Source: CAYWXV01 sp964462535 (GTDB lineage Bacteria; Bacteroidota; Ignavibacteria; OLB7). Taken from it: a DNA stretch of 64,000 nt. Positions 26,518-34,766 of this stretch are shown here, one piece after another (positions within the stretch are counted from its first letter, which is position 1; every line of letters starts with the position of its first letter). Below the pieces are notes generated by a model. That model saw nothing but the letters and a program-made list of their open reading frames with translations. It had not been told where the DNA came from and did not search any database. The DNA lies in the NCBI GenBank assembly GCA_964462535.1, contig CAYWXV010000009.1, positions 29,501 to 93,500 of the forward strand, read 5' to 3'. A program made the position numbers and the translations under genes.

Positions 26518-27341
26518 CGCGTGCAACACGATGCATTACCCGCGCCGTGCTTTGCTGGATGACGGCGCTCGGCGCAGCGTCTGTGGCCGGTGCGCAGCCG
26601 GGGACGCATCCGCCGAAGACTCCGGTTCCCGGCAACGAGGTCGTGGATATCGTCTCTTTCGCACTCGACGTGACACCATCACCATCAGGGGGTGACTTCC
26701 TGGATGCCTACCAGCTCCTGGGGCCTTCCCGGAGCAATTTGCCGGCGGTGATTTCACCACGACTTGCGTTGAGACTGACGCTCGGGCGATCGACCCGCTT
26801 GGTGTTCAATGTGTCGTATGGCGGCCTGGATTTCACTGACATCTATTCTGTCGTTGATAGCACGGCCCCCGCAGGTACAGACGGATATGGGGCGTTCGTT
26901 GAGAAATTCGCGGCTCAGTACTACCCGATCCTGATCGGGATCGAGTATTCCCCGGTCCGTACACAGTTCACGACGTATGTGGGAGCACTTGCCGGAATTG
27001 CGCCTGTGAACGTCGACTGGGGTACGCTGACGCAGCGTGAGTCGCCTGGTGAGTTGTCCCGCCCGGAGTTGAACGTATCGGGGGTTGAGCTGGTCCCGTC
27101 GGGCCGGATCTATGCGGGAATCGACTATCAGTTTGACGAGACAGTTCGGGAGCGGGGAATGGTCCGTGGCATTTTTGTCGAGGGAGGCTATCTTGTACTC
27201 CCTGTACGGCGCGACTACTTCACTTCGGTCAGACGGCAGGGAAGAGGGATCGCCGACCTCCCGCCCACAGAGTCTGGTACACTGCAGCTGGGTGGGGCTA
27301 CCCTGTCTATCGGGTTCAGTTTACAGTTCTCGCGTCGTTGA
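26514..27341 (+). CDS. Secreted protein, probably outer-membrane beta-barrel
   Basis: A 275-residue protein with a signal peptide (CITRAVLCWMTALGAASVAGA) and then alternating beta-strand-like segments (RLALRLTLGRSTRLVFNVSY, YYPILIGIEYSPVRTQFTTY). It ends GGATLSIGFSLQFSRR, the amphipathic pattern of a closing barrel strand. Its ATG overlaps the recombinase stop codon. Not assigned to a named family; outer-membrane location is inferred from the strand pattern. Confidence 0.7.
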   Translation: MTRATRCITRAVLCWMTALGAASVAGAQPGTHPPKTPVPGNEVVDIVSFALDVTPSPSGGDFLDAYQLLGPSRSNLPAVISPRLALRLTLGRSTRLVFNVSYGGLDFTDIYSVVDSTAPAGTDGYGAFVEKFAAQYYPILIGIEYSPVRTQFTTYVGALAGIAPVNVDWGTLTQRESPGELSRPELNVSGVELVPSGRIYAGIDYQFDETVRERGMVRGIFVEGGYLVLPVRRDYFTSVRRQGRGIADLPPTESGTLQLGGATLSIGFSLQFSRR

Positions 27342-27382
27342 CACGTCCTTTCATCTCCAACATCTGATAAAAGGAGCGCGCC

Positions 27383-27727
27383 ATGACGATTCAGTTCACC
27401 GCCCGCCACGCGAAGGTCAACCCACGGATTCAACAGTTTGCCGAGGAGGCGGTACGAAGTCTTGACACCTTATATGACGGAATCGTGTCGGCCGATGTAG
27501 TCGTCGACGATGGTGAGGGGGGAGGCCACGTGAAGAAGGCCGAAATCAGTATTCGCGTTTACCGGGAGAACCTCTTCGCGAGCGATACGACGGACGATAT
27601 GAATCGCAGCATACAGAGTTGTATAGATAAGCTGCAGCGGCAGCTCGTGAAATACAAGGCAAAGCTCAGGACGGGCCGTCGACCCCACGACCAGCCCGAA
27701 ATTGCGCCGGGGGACGATCTGTTGTAG
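27383..27727 (+). CDS. hpf: Ribosome hibernation promoting factor, short form
   Basis: A 114-residue protein of the HPF/RaiA (YfiA) family: MTIQFTARHAKVNPRIQQFAEEAV at the start and KKAEISIRVYRENLFAS in the middle, with DDMNRSIQSCIDKLQRQLVKYK as the C-terminal helix. It binds the 30S subunit and inactivates ribosomes in stationary phase. The short length lacks the long-HPF dimerisation domain. A clear AGGAG lies 6 nt before ATG 27383. It precedes hprK by 37 nt. Confidence 0.9.
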   Translation: MTIQFTARHAKVNPRIQQFAEEAVRSLDTLYDGIVSADVVVDDGEGGGHVKKAEISIRVYRENLFASDTTDDMNRSIQSCIDKLQRQLVKYKAKLRTGRRPHDQPEIAPGDDLL

Positions 27728-27764
27728 CCCCGACGCTGACCTCTCAATCTGCTTACAACACCGC

Positions 27765-28790
27765 ATGAGCGTACTCGACAACATCCAGGAGATCCGCAAC
27801 AGGAATATCACGGTCGGTTTCCTGGCGGACGAGTGCCGCGACCGGTTTCAGATGATACCGGCAAACGAAGGTGTTGGCCGCGAGAAGCTCATCACCGACA
27901 AGAATCTCCACAGACCGCAACTGGCCCTAACTGGCTACACGAAGCTGTTCACTTCGCACCGCGTCCAGGTCATTGGGAACACTGAGTACTTCTATCTACA
28001 GAGTCTTTCTTCCGAACGCAGGCGTGAGATTCTCGAGACGTTGTTGAGGTTCGACGTTCCGTGTCTGGTGATGACGAGTGGGAATGAAATGCTACCGGAC
28101 TTGTTGGAAATCGCCACCGCCAGCGGGACCGCGATTTTCGCAACGCCCCACGAAACAACGAAGGCAATCTATCTAGTCGGTGATTTCCTGGACGACCAGT
28201 TTGCCGCCTACGCGCCAGTCCACGGCGCATTCGTTGATGTGTATGGCGTTGGCGTTCTGTTTATCGGGCGATCCGGGATAGGCAAGAGTGAGATTGCGTT
28301 GGACCTGCTGGAGCGCGGACACAGACTTGTCGCAGATGATGTTGTGGTAGTGACGCGGAAGGGAGAGGGCATTCTGATGGGCGCGGGGACATCACTCGCG
28401 CCGCACTTCATGGAGGTTCGCGGACTTGGCCTGCTCGATGTCCGCCAAATGTTTGGAATTCGAGCCATTCGGTTTCAAAAGCGCGTTGAGGTTATCGTGG
28501 AGCTCGAGGACTGGGACCCGAAGGCCGAGTACACGCGGACAGGTCTCGAGAGCTTGTCTACGCCGCTCCTCGATGTTGAGGTTCCGTACGTGCGCCTACC
28601 AATCTTCCCGGGGAAGAACATTACGGTAATCGCCGAGGTCATTGCGCTTAACTACCTACTGAAGCACTACGGATACGATGCTGCCCGGGTCTTTTCCGAG
28701 AAACTGTCCGAGGCAATTGCCCGAAAGGCGGAGGCGGGCGACCAGGGCTCAACGAGGTCGACCACCTATTTTGAGCATGATTTTGAATAG
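27765..28790 (+). CDS. hprK: HPr kinase/phosphorylase
   Basis: A 341-residue protein from ATG 27765. The N-terminal domain is followed by the P-loop GRSGIGKSEIALDLL (K174) and by the HPrK signature MEVRGLGLLDVRQMFG. It phosphorylates or dephosphorylates HPr on serine in carbon control. In Bacteroidota and relatives that lack sugar PTS transporters, such HprK proteins probably serve other regulation. The start is chosen at ATG (MSVLDNIQEI) rather than an upstream in-frame TTG that would overlap hpf. Confidence 0.92.
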   Translation: MSVLDNIQEIRNRNITVGFLADECRDRFQMIPANEGVGREKLITDKNLHRPQLALTGYTKLFTSHRVQVIGNTEYFYLQSLSSERRREILETLLRFDVPCLVMTSGNEMLPDLLEIATASGTAIFATPHETTKAIYLVGDFLDDQFAAYAPVHGAFVDVYGVGVLFIGRSGIGKSEIALDLLERGHRLVADDVVVVTRKGEGILMGAGTSLAPHFMEVRGLGLLDVRQMFGIRAIRFQKRVEVIVELEDWDPKAEYTRTGLESLSTPLLDVEVPYVRLPIFPGKNITVIAEVIALNYLLKHYGYDAARVFSEKLSEAIARKAEAGDQGSTRSTTYFEHDFE

Positions 28791-29488
28791 AGCTAGCCGG
28801 ATCCATATCAGTCTCGGCCCAAAGAATTTATTCGCCGAATTGACGGAGTTGCTATATTAGTGGCTTCGAGCCGGCCCTCCACCAAGCCAGCTCCACATCC
28901 GGTCCTATCTCCTACACTTCGCGAGCGCGTCTTCTAACGGCATCTCCTGCCCTGGCCGTGTCCAATCCATCCCGGTTTGCGCTCCGAACGATCAATAACC
29001 TCCGAACAGTGGAGACTGTCGTATGAGCTCTTCCGAGTTCACGCGTCGCCTATCGCACGCTCTTGTATGGGGCAGTTTGCTGGCGGCGTTTCTCTTCGCC
29101 ATGACCGGCTGACCCGCGACAACCGTAGTACCGTTCGATTGGCGCCCAAGGACCGTTCCGCGCGTCGATCCCCACATCAGTGGACACTTGCTTTTCGCCT
29201 CCCTCTATGCCACTAGAGAGGAGGAGTTGGCGCGCCATAACCTCTCGCATTCGATTGATTTCACGTCGGAATCGCCGGGTGTTCGTCGTATCTTCGCGCG
29301 CGGAACAAAAACGCGGTAACACCGGTCGTGACAGCGAGTGGAATCTCCCCGTGGAAATTTCTGTACCACTCGGCTGGGCCGGACGTCAACGGGACCCGTA
29401 TATCGTGATCCCCGACCACTCCACCCTCCATTCGAACGAATCTATCTCCATATCCGACAAGTCCCCGACTGCGCCGGTAGGGGCCGAG
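28791..29488. other. About 700 bp with no confident gene
   Basis: Between hprK and the sigma-factor start. TATATT at about 28851 is the most promoter-like sequence, but no well-spaced partner is seen. A small open frame with a signal-like peptide starts at 29023 (listed separately). From 29180 a frame open into the sigma gene exists, but its codon choice looks non-coding until about 29489. I see no tRNA, no strong terminator and no repeat. Confidence 0.5.
29023..29319 (+). pseudogene. Possible small secreted/membrane protein interrupted by a TGA codon
   Basis: ATG 29023 is preceded by GGAG at a workable distance. It opens MSSSEFTRRLSHALVWGS and a hydrophobic stretch (LLAAFLFAM) and stops at TGA 29110-29112 after 29 codons. 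The same frame then continues open for 68 codons (PATTVVPFDWRPRTV ... ESPGVRRIFARG) to TAA 29317-29319, with codon use like the neighbouring genes. It may be a decayed gene, a real 29-residue peptide, or chance. No family is recognised. Confidence 0.25.
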
Positions 29489-30085
29489 GTGGACAAACCT
29501 GTCGACCAGGGCAATCATTTGATGCTTGCACTTCAGGCCGGGGATGCCACTGCCCTCAGAAAACTCTACGATCTCTATTCCGCCAAGCTCTACAGCTTCA
29601 CGCTCCGGATCGTCGGTAACGACATAGCTGCGGAGGACATCGTGCAGGAGACGTGGGTTACGCTGTACGAGCACCGCATGAGTTACCAGCCGACGTATCG
29701 TTTTTCGACGTGGCTGTTCACGATTGCGCGACGCAAATCCCTGAGTGAGATCCGCAAGCGCAAAGTCCGTTCTGTCGTTCGCTCGCTGACCATTCATCGG
29801 AGTGGGGAGGACGCGCGACAAATGGATCCGATGCAGGCAACGTTCTGTGGCCCCGATGCCTCTGCCGACGGCGCGCTTACGGCAGTTCTCGTTGAGCGGG
29901 CACTGGCTCGCCTCAACCCGCAGCAACGGGAGATCGTTCTCCTGAGAGACGTCGAGGGATTTGAGAATGAAGAGCTTGCAAAGATCCTGGGATGGGATAT
30001 CAAGCCAGGCGCGCTTCGGAAGAGAATATTTGATGCACGCGAGGCTTTCCGAAGGGCTATGATTGCGGAAGGGTATGACGGCTAG
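29489..30085 (+). CDS. ECF-type RNA polymerase sigma factor
   Basis: A 198-residue sigma-70-family protein of the extracytoplasmic-function type. Region 2 is visible as LQAGDATALRKLYDLYS, then DIVQETWVTLYEHR and FSTWLFTIARRKSLSEIRKR. Region 4 is ARLNPQQREIVLLRDVEGF followed by ENEELAKILGWDIKPGALRKR. The GTG at 29489 is chosen because AGGGG lies 5 nt upstream and the resulting length is usual; the frame is open further upstream to 29180 without family similarity. It is followed by a one-membrane-span protein that is probably its anti-sigma partner. Confidence 0.85.
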   Translation: MDKPVDQGNHLMLALQAGDATALRKLYDLYSAKLYSFTLRIVGNDIAAEDIVQETWVTLYEHRMSYQPTYRFSTWLFTIARRKSLSEIRKRKVRSVVRSLTIHRSGEDARQMDPMQATFCGPDASADGALTAVLVERALARLNPQQREIVLLRDVEGFENEELAKILGWDIKPGALRKRIFDAREAFRRAMIAEGYDG

Positions 30086-30124
30086 CGACCGACATTTCGA
30101 CCAGTGAAGAACCGAAATACTACA

Positions 30125-30568
30125 ATGACCGACGAACCGATACACGATGCCCCACAAGGGTGGGAGAGACTCGAGCGCGCGTTGAAGTCGCTTCCACGAC
30201 GTTCGGCCCCGCAAGAGCGACTCGATGCGATCCGACTGCAGGTTGTCAAGCGGACCATTTTTGGTATTAGGCAGTCACCTCTGCTCGCGGGTATGGGTGG
30301 TCTGGTGCTGGCTGCCGTCGTGATTTTGGCCTTCATTGGTGTTGGCACCGGCGATCGGTTATTGCCGGATCATCTGCTTACACCCATGCCGATCGTCAAG
30401 GAGATACCGATGCGACACCGTGCGGCGCCCCGTGCGTCGTTGCGGAGATTGCCGAGCCCCGCCGCGATGGAGACTGGAGTGGATACAGCAATCCCGCGGA
30501 ATCCAACGGGCTATAGCGGTCATCATCCCGCAATCCCACCGATGCCGTCAGCAGCGACCGGCAGGTAG
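30125..30568 (+). CDS. Probable anti-sigma factor, single membrane span
   Basis: A 147-residue protein: a soluble N-terminus (GWERLERALKSLPRRSAPQE), a single hydrophobic span (PLLAGMGGLVLAAVVILAFI) and a Pro/Arg/Ala-rich outer tail (ASLRRLPSPAAMETG). It lacks an evident zinc-binding HxxxCxxC motif. Position directly after the ECF sigma gene and topology suggest an anti-sigma factor. GTG 30104 is an alternative start. A strong terminator follows. Confidence 0.6.
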   Translation: MTDEPIHDAPQGWERLERALKSLPRRSAPQERLDAIRLQVVKRTIFGIRQSPLLAGMGGLVLAAVVILAFIGVGTGDRLLPDHLLTPMPIVKEIPMRHRAAPRASLRRLPSPAAMETGVDTAIPRNPTGYSGHHPAIPPMPSAATGR

Positions 30569-30585
30569 CTTCTTCACAATTCGTC

Positions 30586-30628
30586 GATACGGCACAACTG
30601 ATAATCATTGGTTGTGCCGTATCTTTTT
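30586..30628 (+). terminator. Rho-independent terminator after the sigma/anti-sigma pair
   Basis: Arms GATACGGCACAAC (30586-30598) and GTTGTGCCGTATC (30611-30623) pair perfectly over 13 bp and are followed by five T (30624-30628). This is a classic intrinsic terminator. Confidence 0.93.
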
Positions 30629-30705
30629 CGGCCCTGTCCCACGTCTTCACTTCAGACCCGCTCACATTCTCCACGATCCCGTTGATTCGTTCACGACTCC
30701 GTCCA

Positions 30706-32496
30706 ATGTACGTGCGTATATCTTCTCAAGTCCTGCTGCTGGCCGCGGCCGCACTGCTGGTCGGTGCGTGCCAGCAGGCGTACCGTACCGATCTGTCAAA
30801 CCTGGATACCAGTGGTGGGCCGCAGAGCGGTGACTGGGTGATCATTCATTCGTTGTCTGATCCGGAAAACCTCAATCTTCTGACAACGAGCGATGCCGGA
30901 GCCAGTGAGATCCAGGGGTACATGTACGAAACGCTCACAACGATCGACCCGCACACCCTGCAGGACATACCCTGGATCGCCGATTCGCTTCCCACCATCA
31001 GCGAAGATCGCTTGAGCTACGACTTCCGTATTCGGAAGGATGCCATCTACAGTGACGGGCATCCCATCACGGGAGAGGACTTCATCTTCTATCTGAAGAC
31101 GCTCAAGAACCCTCTCATCGAGGAAGCCGCACCAACCAGGGGATACTACGACCGCGTCGACAGCGCCTTGCTTGTCGATGGGGATCCCTACAAACTCAGA
31201 GTGGTGATGCGCGAGCCGTACTCGCTTGGTGAACAGTGGGCAGGTGGGTTGTACGCGCTCCCGAAACACATTTGGGATCCGACGAATCTCTCTGACCGTT
31301 TCTCCTTCTCCGTCCTTAACTCTGGGGACACGACGAATCCTGCTATCGGGACATTCGCCACGTCGTTCGAGGATGTGAAGAAGGGGATGTCGACGAAGTA
31401 TCTCGTCGCCAGCGGTCCCTATATGTTCCGTGAGTGGCGACGGAATGACCGTGTCGTATTGGAGAGGAATCCGAGGTACTGGAGGAAGGACGATCCACTT
31501 GCAGCAGCATATCCCGATCGTCTAATGTGGCGGACGGTCAATGACATCAACGCCGCGCTCGTGGCTTTGCGAGCTGGCGAACTGGACGTCATGCCCCGCA
31601 TGGAAAAGGTCCAGTACTTCCGCATGCAGAAGAAGCTCGAACTGTTGGGACTCGATTCCGCTGTCTACGACTACCCCGCATATAATTACGTGGGCTACAA
31701 CGGGGATCGGGTCATCTTCAAGGATCCGGCAGTTCGTGGTGCGCTCGCATTCGCCATCAATCGCGCCGCCATAGTTGACAAGATCTACTTCGGCAAAGCG
31801 CGGCCGGTGCAGTCCCCGATCTTCTACAAGCGCGCTGACTACGACACGACCATTCCAATCATCCCGTTCAACCTGGATACTGCGCGTGCAAGGCTTGCGG
31901 CGGCCGGATGGAAGGACACGGATGGAGACGGAGTCCTCGACAAGGTCATTGACGGACGAAAGACACCGTTCCGGTTCTCCATACTGCTGAACTCCGGTAA
32001 CCAGTCGCGACAGCAGATGGCCATCATTTTCATCAACGATCTCAAGCGAATCGGAGTTGATGCCTCATCGCGTACTCTCGACTGGGCCACCTTCCTGAAG
32101 AACACTCGTGATGGCCAGTACGATGCCTACATAGGGGGTTGGGTGATGGGCGTGCGAGAAGGAGATCTCTATCAGATCTGGCATTCGAAGTCCGCCGAAA
32201 AGGGGGGATCGAACTACGTGAAGTTCCGCAACGCCGAGGTGGATCACTTGATTGAATCATTCCGCGGCGAGTTTGATCCCCAGCGCAGAAAGGAAATTGT
32301 CGCGCAGATCCAACGAATCATCAACAAGGAACAGCCCTACAACTTCCTTGTTTCCGAGAAGTTCACCGGTGCCAGTAGTGCTCGTTTCCAGAACGTGCAG
32401 TGGTTCGCGCCAAGTCCCTGCTACAACGCAGGGTGGTGGTGGAGTCCACGTGAGGTGCAGCGATATGGAAACAGCCCTGCGATGGAAACACGCTGA
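30706..32496 (+). CDS. ABC transporter substrate-binding lipoprotein (oligopeptide/nickel type)
   Basis: A 596-residue SBP_bac_5-family protein. ATG 30706 gives a lipoprotein signal peptide with lipobox LLVGAC (C22). The family signature region is present (YMYETLTTIDPHTLQDIPWIADSLP and LSYDFRIRKDAIYSDGHPIT), with AFAINRAAIVDKIYFGKARP further on. It should deliver peptides or similar ligands to the two permeases encoded downstream. A TTG 24 nt upstream is in frame but would spoil the signal peptide. About 130 nt separate it from the first permease, with a promoter in between. Confidence 0.9.
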   Translation: MYVRISSQVLLLAAAALLVGACQQAYRTDLSNLDTSGGPQSGDWVIIHSLSDPENLNLLTTSDAGASEIQGYMYETLTTIDPHTLQDIPWIADSLPTISEDRLSYDFRIRKDAIYSDGHPITGEDFIFYLKTLKNPLIEEAAPTRGYYDRVDSALLVDGDPYKLRVVMREPYSLGEQWAGGLYALPKHIWDPTNLSDRFSFSVLNSGDTTNPAIGTFATSFEDVKKGMSTKYLVASGPYMFREWRRNDRVVLERNPRYWRKDDPLAAAYPDRLMWRTVNDINAALVALRAGELDVMPRMEKVQYFRMQKKLELLGLDSAVYDYPAYNYVGYNGDRVIFKDPAVRGALAFAINRAAIVDKIYFGKARPVQSPIFYKRADYDTTIPIIPFNLDTARARLAAAGWKDTDGDGVLDKVIDGRKTPFRFSILLNSGNQSRQQMAIIFINDLKRIGVDASSRTLDWATFLKNTRDGQYDAYIGGWVMGVREGDLYQIWHSKSAEKGGSNYVKFRNAEVDHLIESFRGEFDPQRRKEIVAQIQRIINKEQPYNFLVSEKFTGASSARFQNVQWFAPSPCYNAGWWWSPREVQRYGNSPAMETR

Positions 32497-32548
32497 GCGC
32501 TGGCTTGCGGTTGTCCCTCTACGTCGTTCGGGAGGGGCCATCTTTTCT

Positions 32549-32578
32549 TTTGCGGCGCGGGCGCCCTCGTTAGCTTTG
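32549..32578 (+). promoter_or_regulatory. Bacteroidota-type promoter before the permease genes
   Basis: TTTG (32549-32552), an 18-nt spacer, and TAGCTTTG (32571-32578) match the Bacteroidota sigma consensus TTTG ... TAnnTTTG exactly. Transcription would start about 45 nt before the permease ATG at 32628, giving the permeases and downstream regulator a promoter separate from the binding protein. Confidence 0.65.
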
Positions 32579-32627
32579 CGGCCGCCGTCCTCCCGTCCCT
32601 CGATGCATACCTGACCCTTCTTAGCTC

Positions 32628-33638
32628 ATGGGCACATACATTCTCAAGCGCATACTACTCTTCGTTCCAACGTTCCTGATGATCACGATCATCACGTTCT
32701 CGATCAGCAGACTTGCGCCGGGAGACCCCGCTGAGCTTAAAGCGGGGGCTCTGAACGAAAAGGCCGACAAGGGGGTGACCGAGGAGATGGTGCAGAAGAT
32801 CCGTGAGAAATGGCATCTCGACAAGCCGATCCCGGTCCAGTACGGTTACTGGGTCTCGGATCTTATCCAGTTCAATTTCGGTCAGTCGTTCAAGGATGAC
32901 TCGGATGTCTGGGAGAAGATCAGCGAACGGATACCCGTGACGCTGATTATGAGCATAGTGTCAGTAATCCTCGCCTATTTGATCGCGATCCCAATAGGGA
33001 TTCGCTCGGCGACGCATCCCGGAGGACCGTTCGACCGCATTTCGACCACCATTCTCTTCATGCTCTATTCGCTGCCGACGTTCTGGATCGGCACGCTTGC
33101 TCTCCAATACTTCTGTCGCGGATCTGGATTCGTTGACCTGTTTCCCATTGGTGGCATCACGTCGATAGACTACGAGCCCACGTGGAGTCCGCTGCGTCGC
33201 ATGGTTGACATTGGCTGGCACCTGACGCTCCCAACACTGATCTACACATATGGGAGTTTCGCGTTCATCTCACGGCAGATGCGAGGTGCTATGCTTGAGA
33301 ACATTCGGCAGGACTACGTGCGCACCGCGCGCTCCAAGGGATTGGCGGAACGGACGGTGATCTACAAGCACGCCCTCCGTAACTCACTTATCCCGATCAT
33401 CACGCTCCTGGCTGGCCTGCTCCCGGCACTTGTTGGTGGATCGGTCATCGTCGAGCAGATCTTCTCCATACCGGGTATGGGGCAGCTCGCTATTCAAGCA
33501 CTCAACGAGCGCGACTACCCGATCATCATGGCCGAACTCTCGCTGACGGCAATCCTGACGATGTTCGGAGTGCTGATCGCCGACGTTCTCTACTCGGTCG
33601 TCGATCCACGTATCGCCTTCTCACGCAAAGCGGCGTAA
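32628..33638 (+). CDS. ABC transporter permease (DppB/OppB type)
   Basis: A 336-residue inner-membrane permease with an N-terminal TM (ILLFVPTFLMITIITFSISR), SRLAPGDPA, further TM segments, and the EAA loop GLAERTVIYKHALRNSLIPI that docks the ATPase. It ends in the characteristic DVLYSVVDPRI. Paired with the DppC-like gene 29 nt downstream. Length and topology are normal for OppB/DppB. Confidence 0.92.
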   Translation: MGTYILKRILLFVPTFLMITIITFSISRLAPGDPAELKAGALNEKADKGVTEEMVQKIREKWHLDKPIPVQYGYWVSDLIQFNFGQSFKDDSDVWEKISERIPVTLIMSIVSVILAYLIAIPIGIRSATHPGGPFDRISTTILFMLYSLPTFWIGTLALQYFCRGSGFVDLFPIGGITSIDYEPTWSPLRRMVDIGWHLTLPTLIYTYGSFAFISRQMRGAMLENIRQDYVRTARSKGLAERTVIYKHALRNSLIPIITLLAGLLPALVGGSVIVEQIFSIPGMGQLAIQALNERDYPIIMAELSLTAILTMFGVLIADVLYSVVDPRIAFSRKAA

Positions 33639-33667
33639 CTCTCAACTGATCCAGCATCATCGATCAC

Positions 33668-34744
33668 ATGGAAGAACGGACACCGACAGCGGAGATCGAC
33701 ACCGCGCCGAATGCACTCGGAGGGAAGGAGAAGAAGCGTCCTGACCAGAGCTACTGGTCTCTTGTAAAGCACCAGTACAAGAAGAACCGCATTGCAGTAC
33801 TCGCTCTCTGGTTCATTTACGGACTTGCTGCGATCGCCCTGCTTGCCGATTTCATTGCTAACGACAAACCATTGTACTGCGTGTACAAGGGGGAGACATA
33901 CTTCCCGGTGTTGAAGTCGTACCTGGTTGGATTGAAGTGGTCGACGTGGCCGCCCGAATTATCAACCGCCGATTGGAAGACCCTGGAATTCGAGAGCGTT
34001 GTCTTCCCCCCAATTCCGTACTCGCCTGGTACTGTCAATCTTGATGCCTCCCTGCAGGAGCCACTCTCCGGAACAGACCATTACCTGGGTACCGATCAGA
34101 CCGGGCGCGACATCCTCTCGGGACTCATCCACGGAGCCCGAATCTCGTTGACGATCGGCTTCGTGGCAATGGGAATCGCGACGATAATCGGCGTCATCCT
34201 GGGAGCGCTGTCTGGGTTCTTCGGCGGGTGGGTCGATATTGTGATCTCGCGCGTCATCGAGGTCTTCCTGAACTTTCCGGTTCTCTTCCTCATTCTAGCG
34301 ATCGTCGCCTTCTTTGAGTATTCAATATTCCTCGTGATGGTGGTTATCGGCATCACTGGATGGATGGGGATTGCTCGTCTGGTTCGCGGTGAAGTGCTCC
34401 GCGTTCGCAACATGGAGTACGTGACAGCCGCCACGTCACTTGGATTCAGTTCCAATCGGGTCATCTTCCGCCACGTTCTTCCCAATTCAATAGCCCCGGT
34501 ACTCGTCTCCGTTGCATTCGGAATTGCCGGTGCCATCCTCACCGAGTCGGCTCTATCATTCCTCGGTTTCGGTGTACCTCCGGAAGTCGTGACATGGGGA
34601 TCTGCCCTTACACAGGCAAGAAAGGACATTGACTCGTGGTGGCTGGCCGTGTTTCCAGGCTTCATGATATTCCTGACGGTCGTCAGCTACAACCTGATCG
34701 GTGACGGTCTTCGTGACGCAACCGATCCACGGCTCCGGGATTAG
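33668..34744 (+). CDS. ABC transporter permease (DppC/OppC type)
   Basis: A 358-residue permease. After the first TM (IAVLALWFIYGLAAIALLAD) there is an extra periplasmic insert, then YLGTDQTGRDILSGLIHGAR, typical of OppC/DppC, and the EAA loop TSLGFSSNRVIFRHVLPNSI. It ends LIGDGLRDATDPRLRD, again typical. No ATPase gene follows within the window; the next gene is a regulator 22 nt downstream. Confidence 0.92.
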   Translation: MEERTPTAEIDTAPNALGGKEKKRPDQSYWSLVKHQYKKNRIAVLALWFIYGLAAIALLADFIANDKPLYCVYKGETYFPVLKSYLVGLKWSTWPPELSTADWKTLEFESVVFPPIPYSPGTVNLDASLQEPLSGTDHYLGTDQTGRDILSGLIHGARISLTIGFVAMGIATIIGVILGALSGFFGGWVDIVISRVIEVFLNFPVLFLILAIVAFFEYSIFLVMVVIGITGWMGIARLVRGEVLRVRNMEYVTAATSLGFSSNRVIFRHVLPNSIAPVLVSVAFGIAGAILTESALSFLGFGVPPEVVTWGSALTQARKDIDSWWLAVFPGFMIFLTVVSYNLIGDGLRDATDPRLRD

Positions 34745-34766
34745 ACGCGTACTGGGAGACCCCGTT

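Noticed and set aside
29110..29112. TGA read as selenocysteine
   Set aside because: No SECIS-like hairpin is evident after the codon and the protein has no redox motif; decay or chance is simpler.
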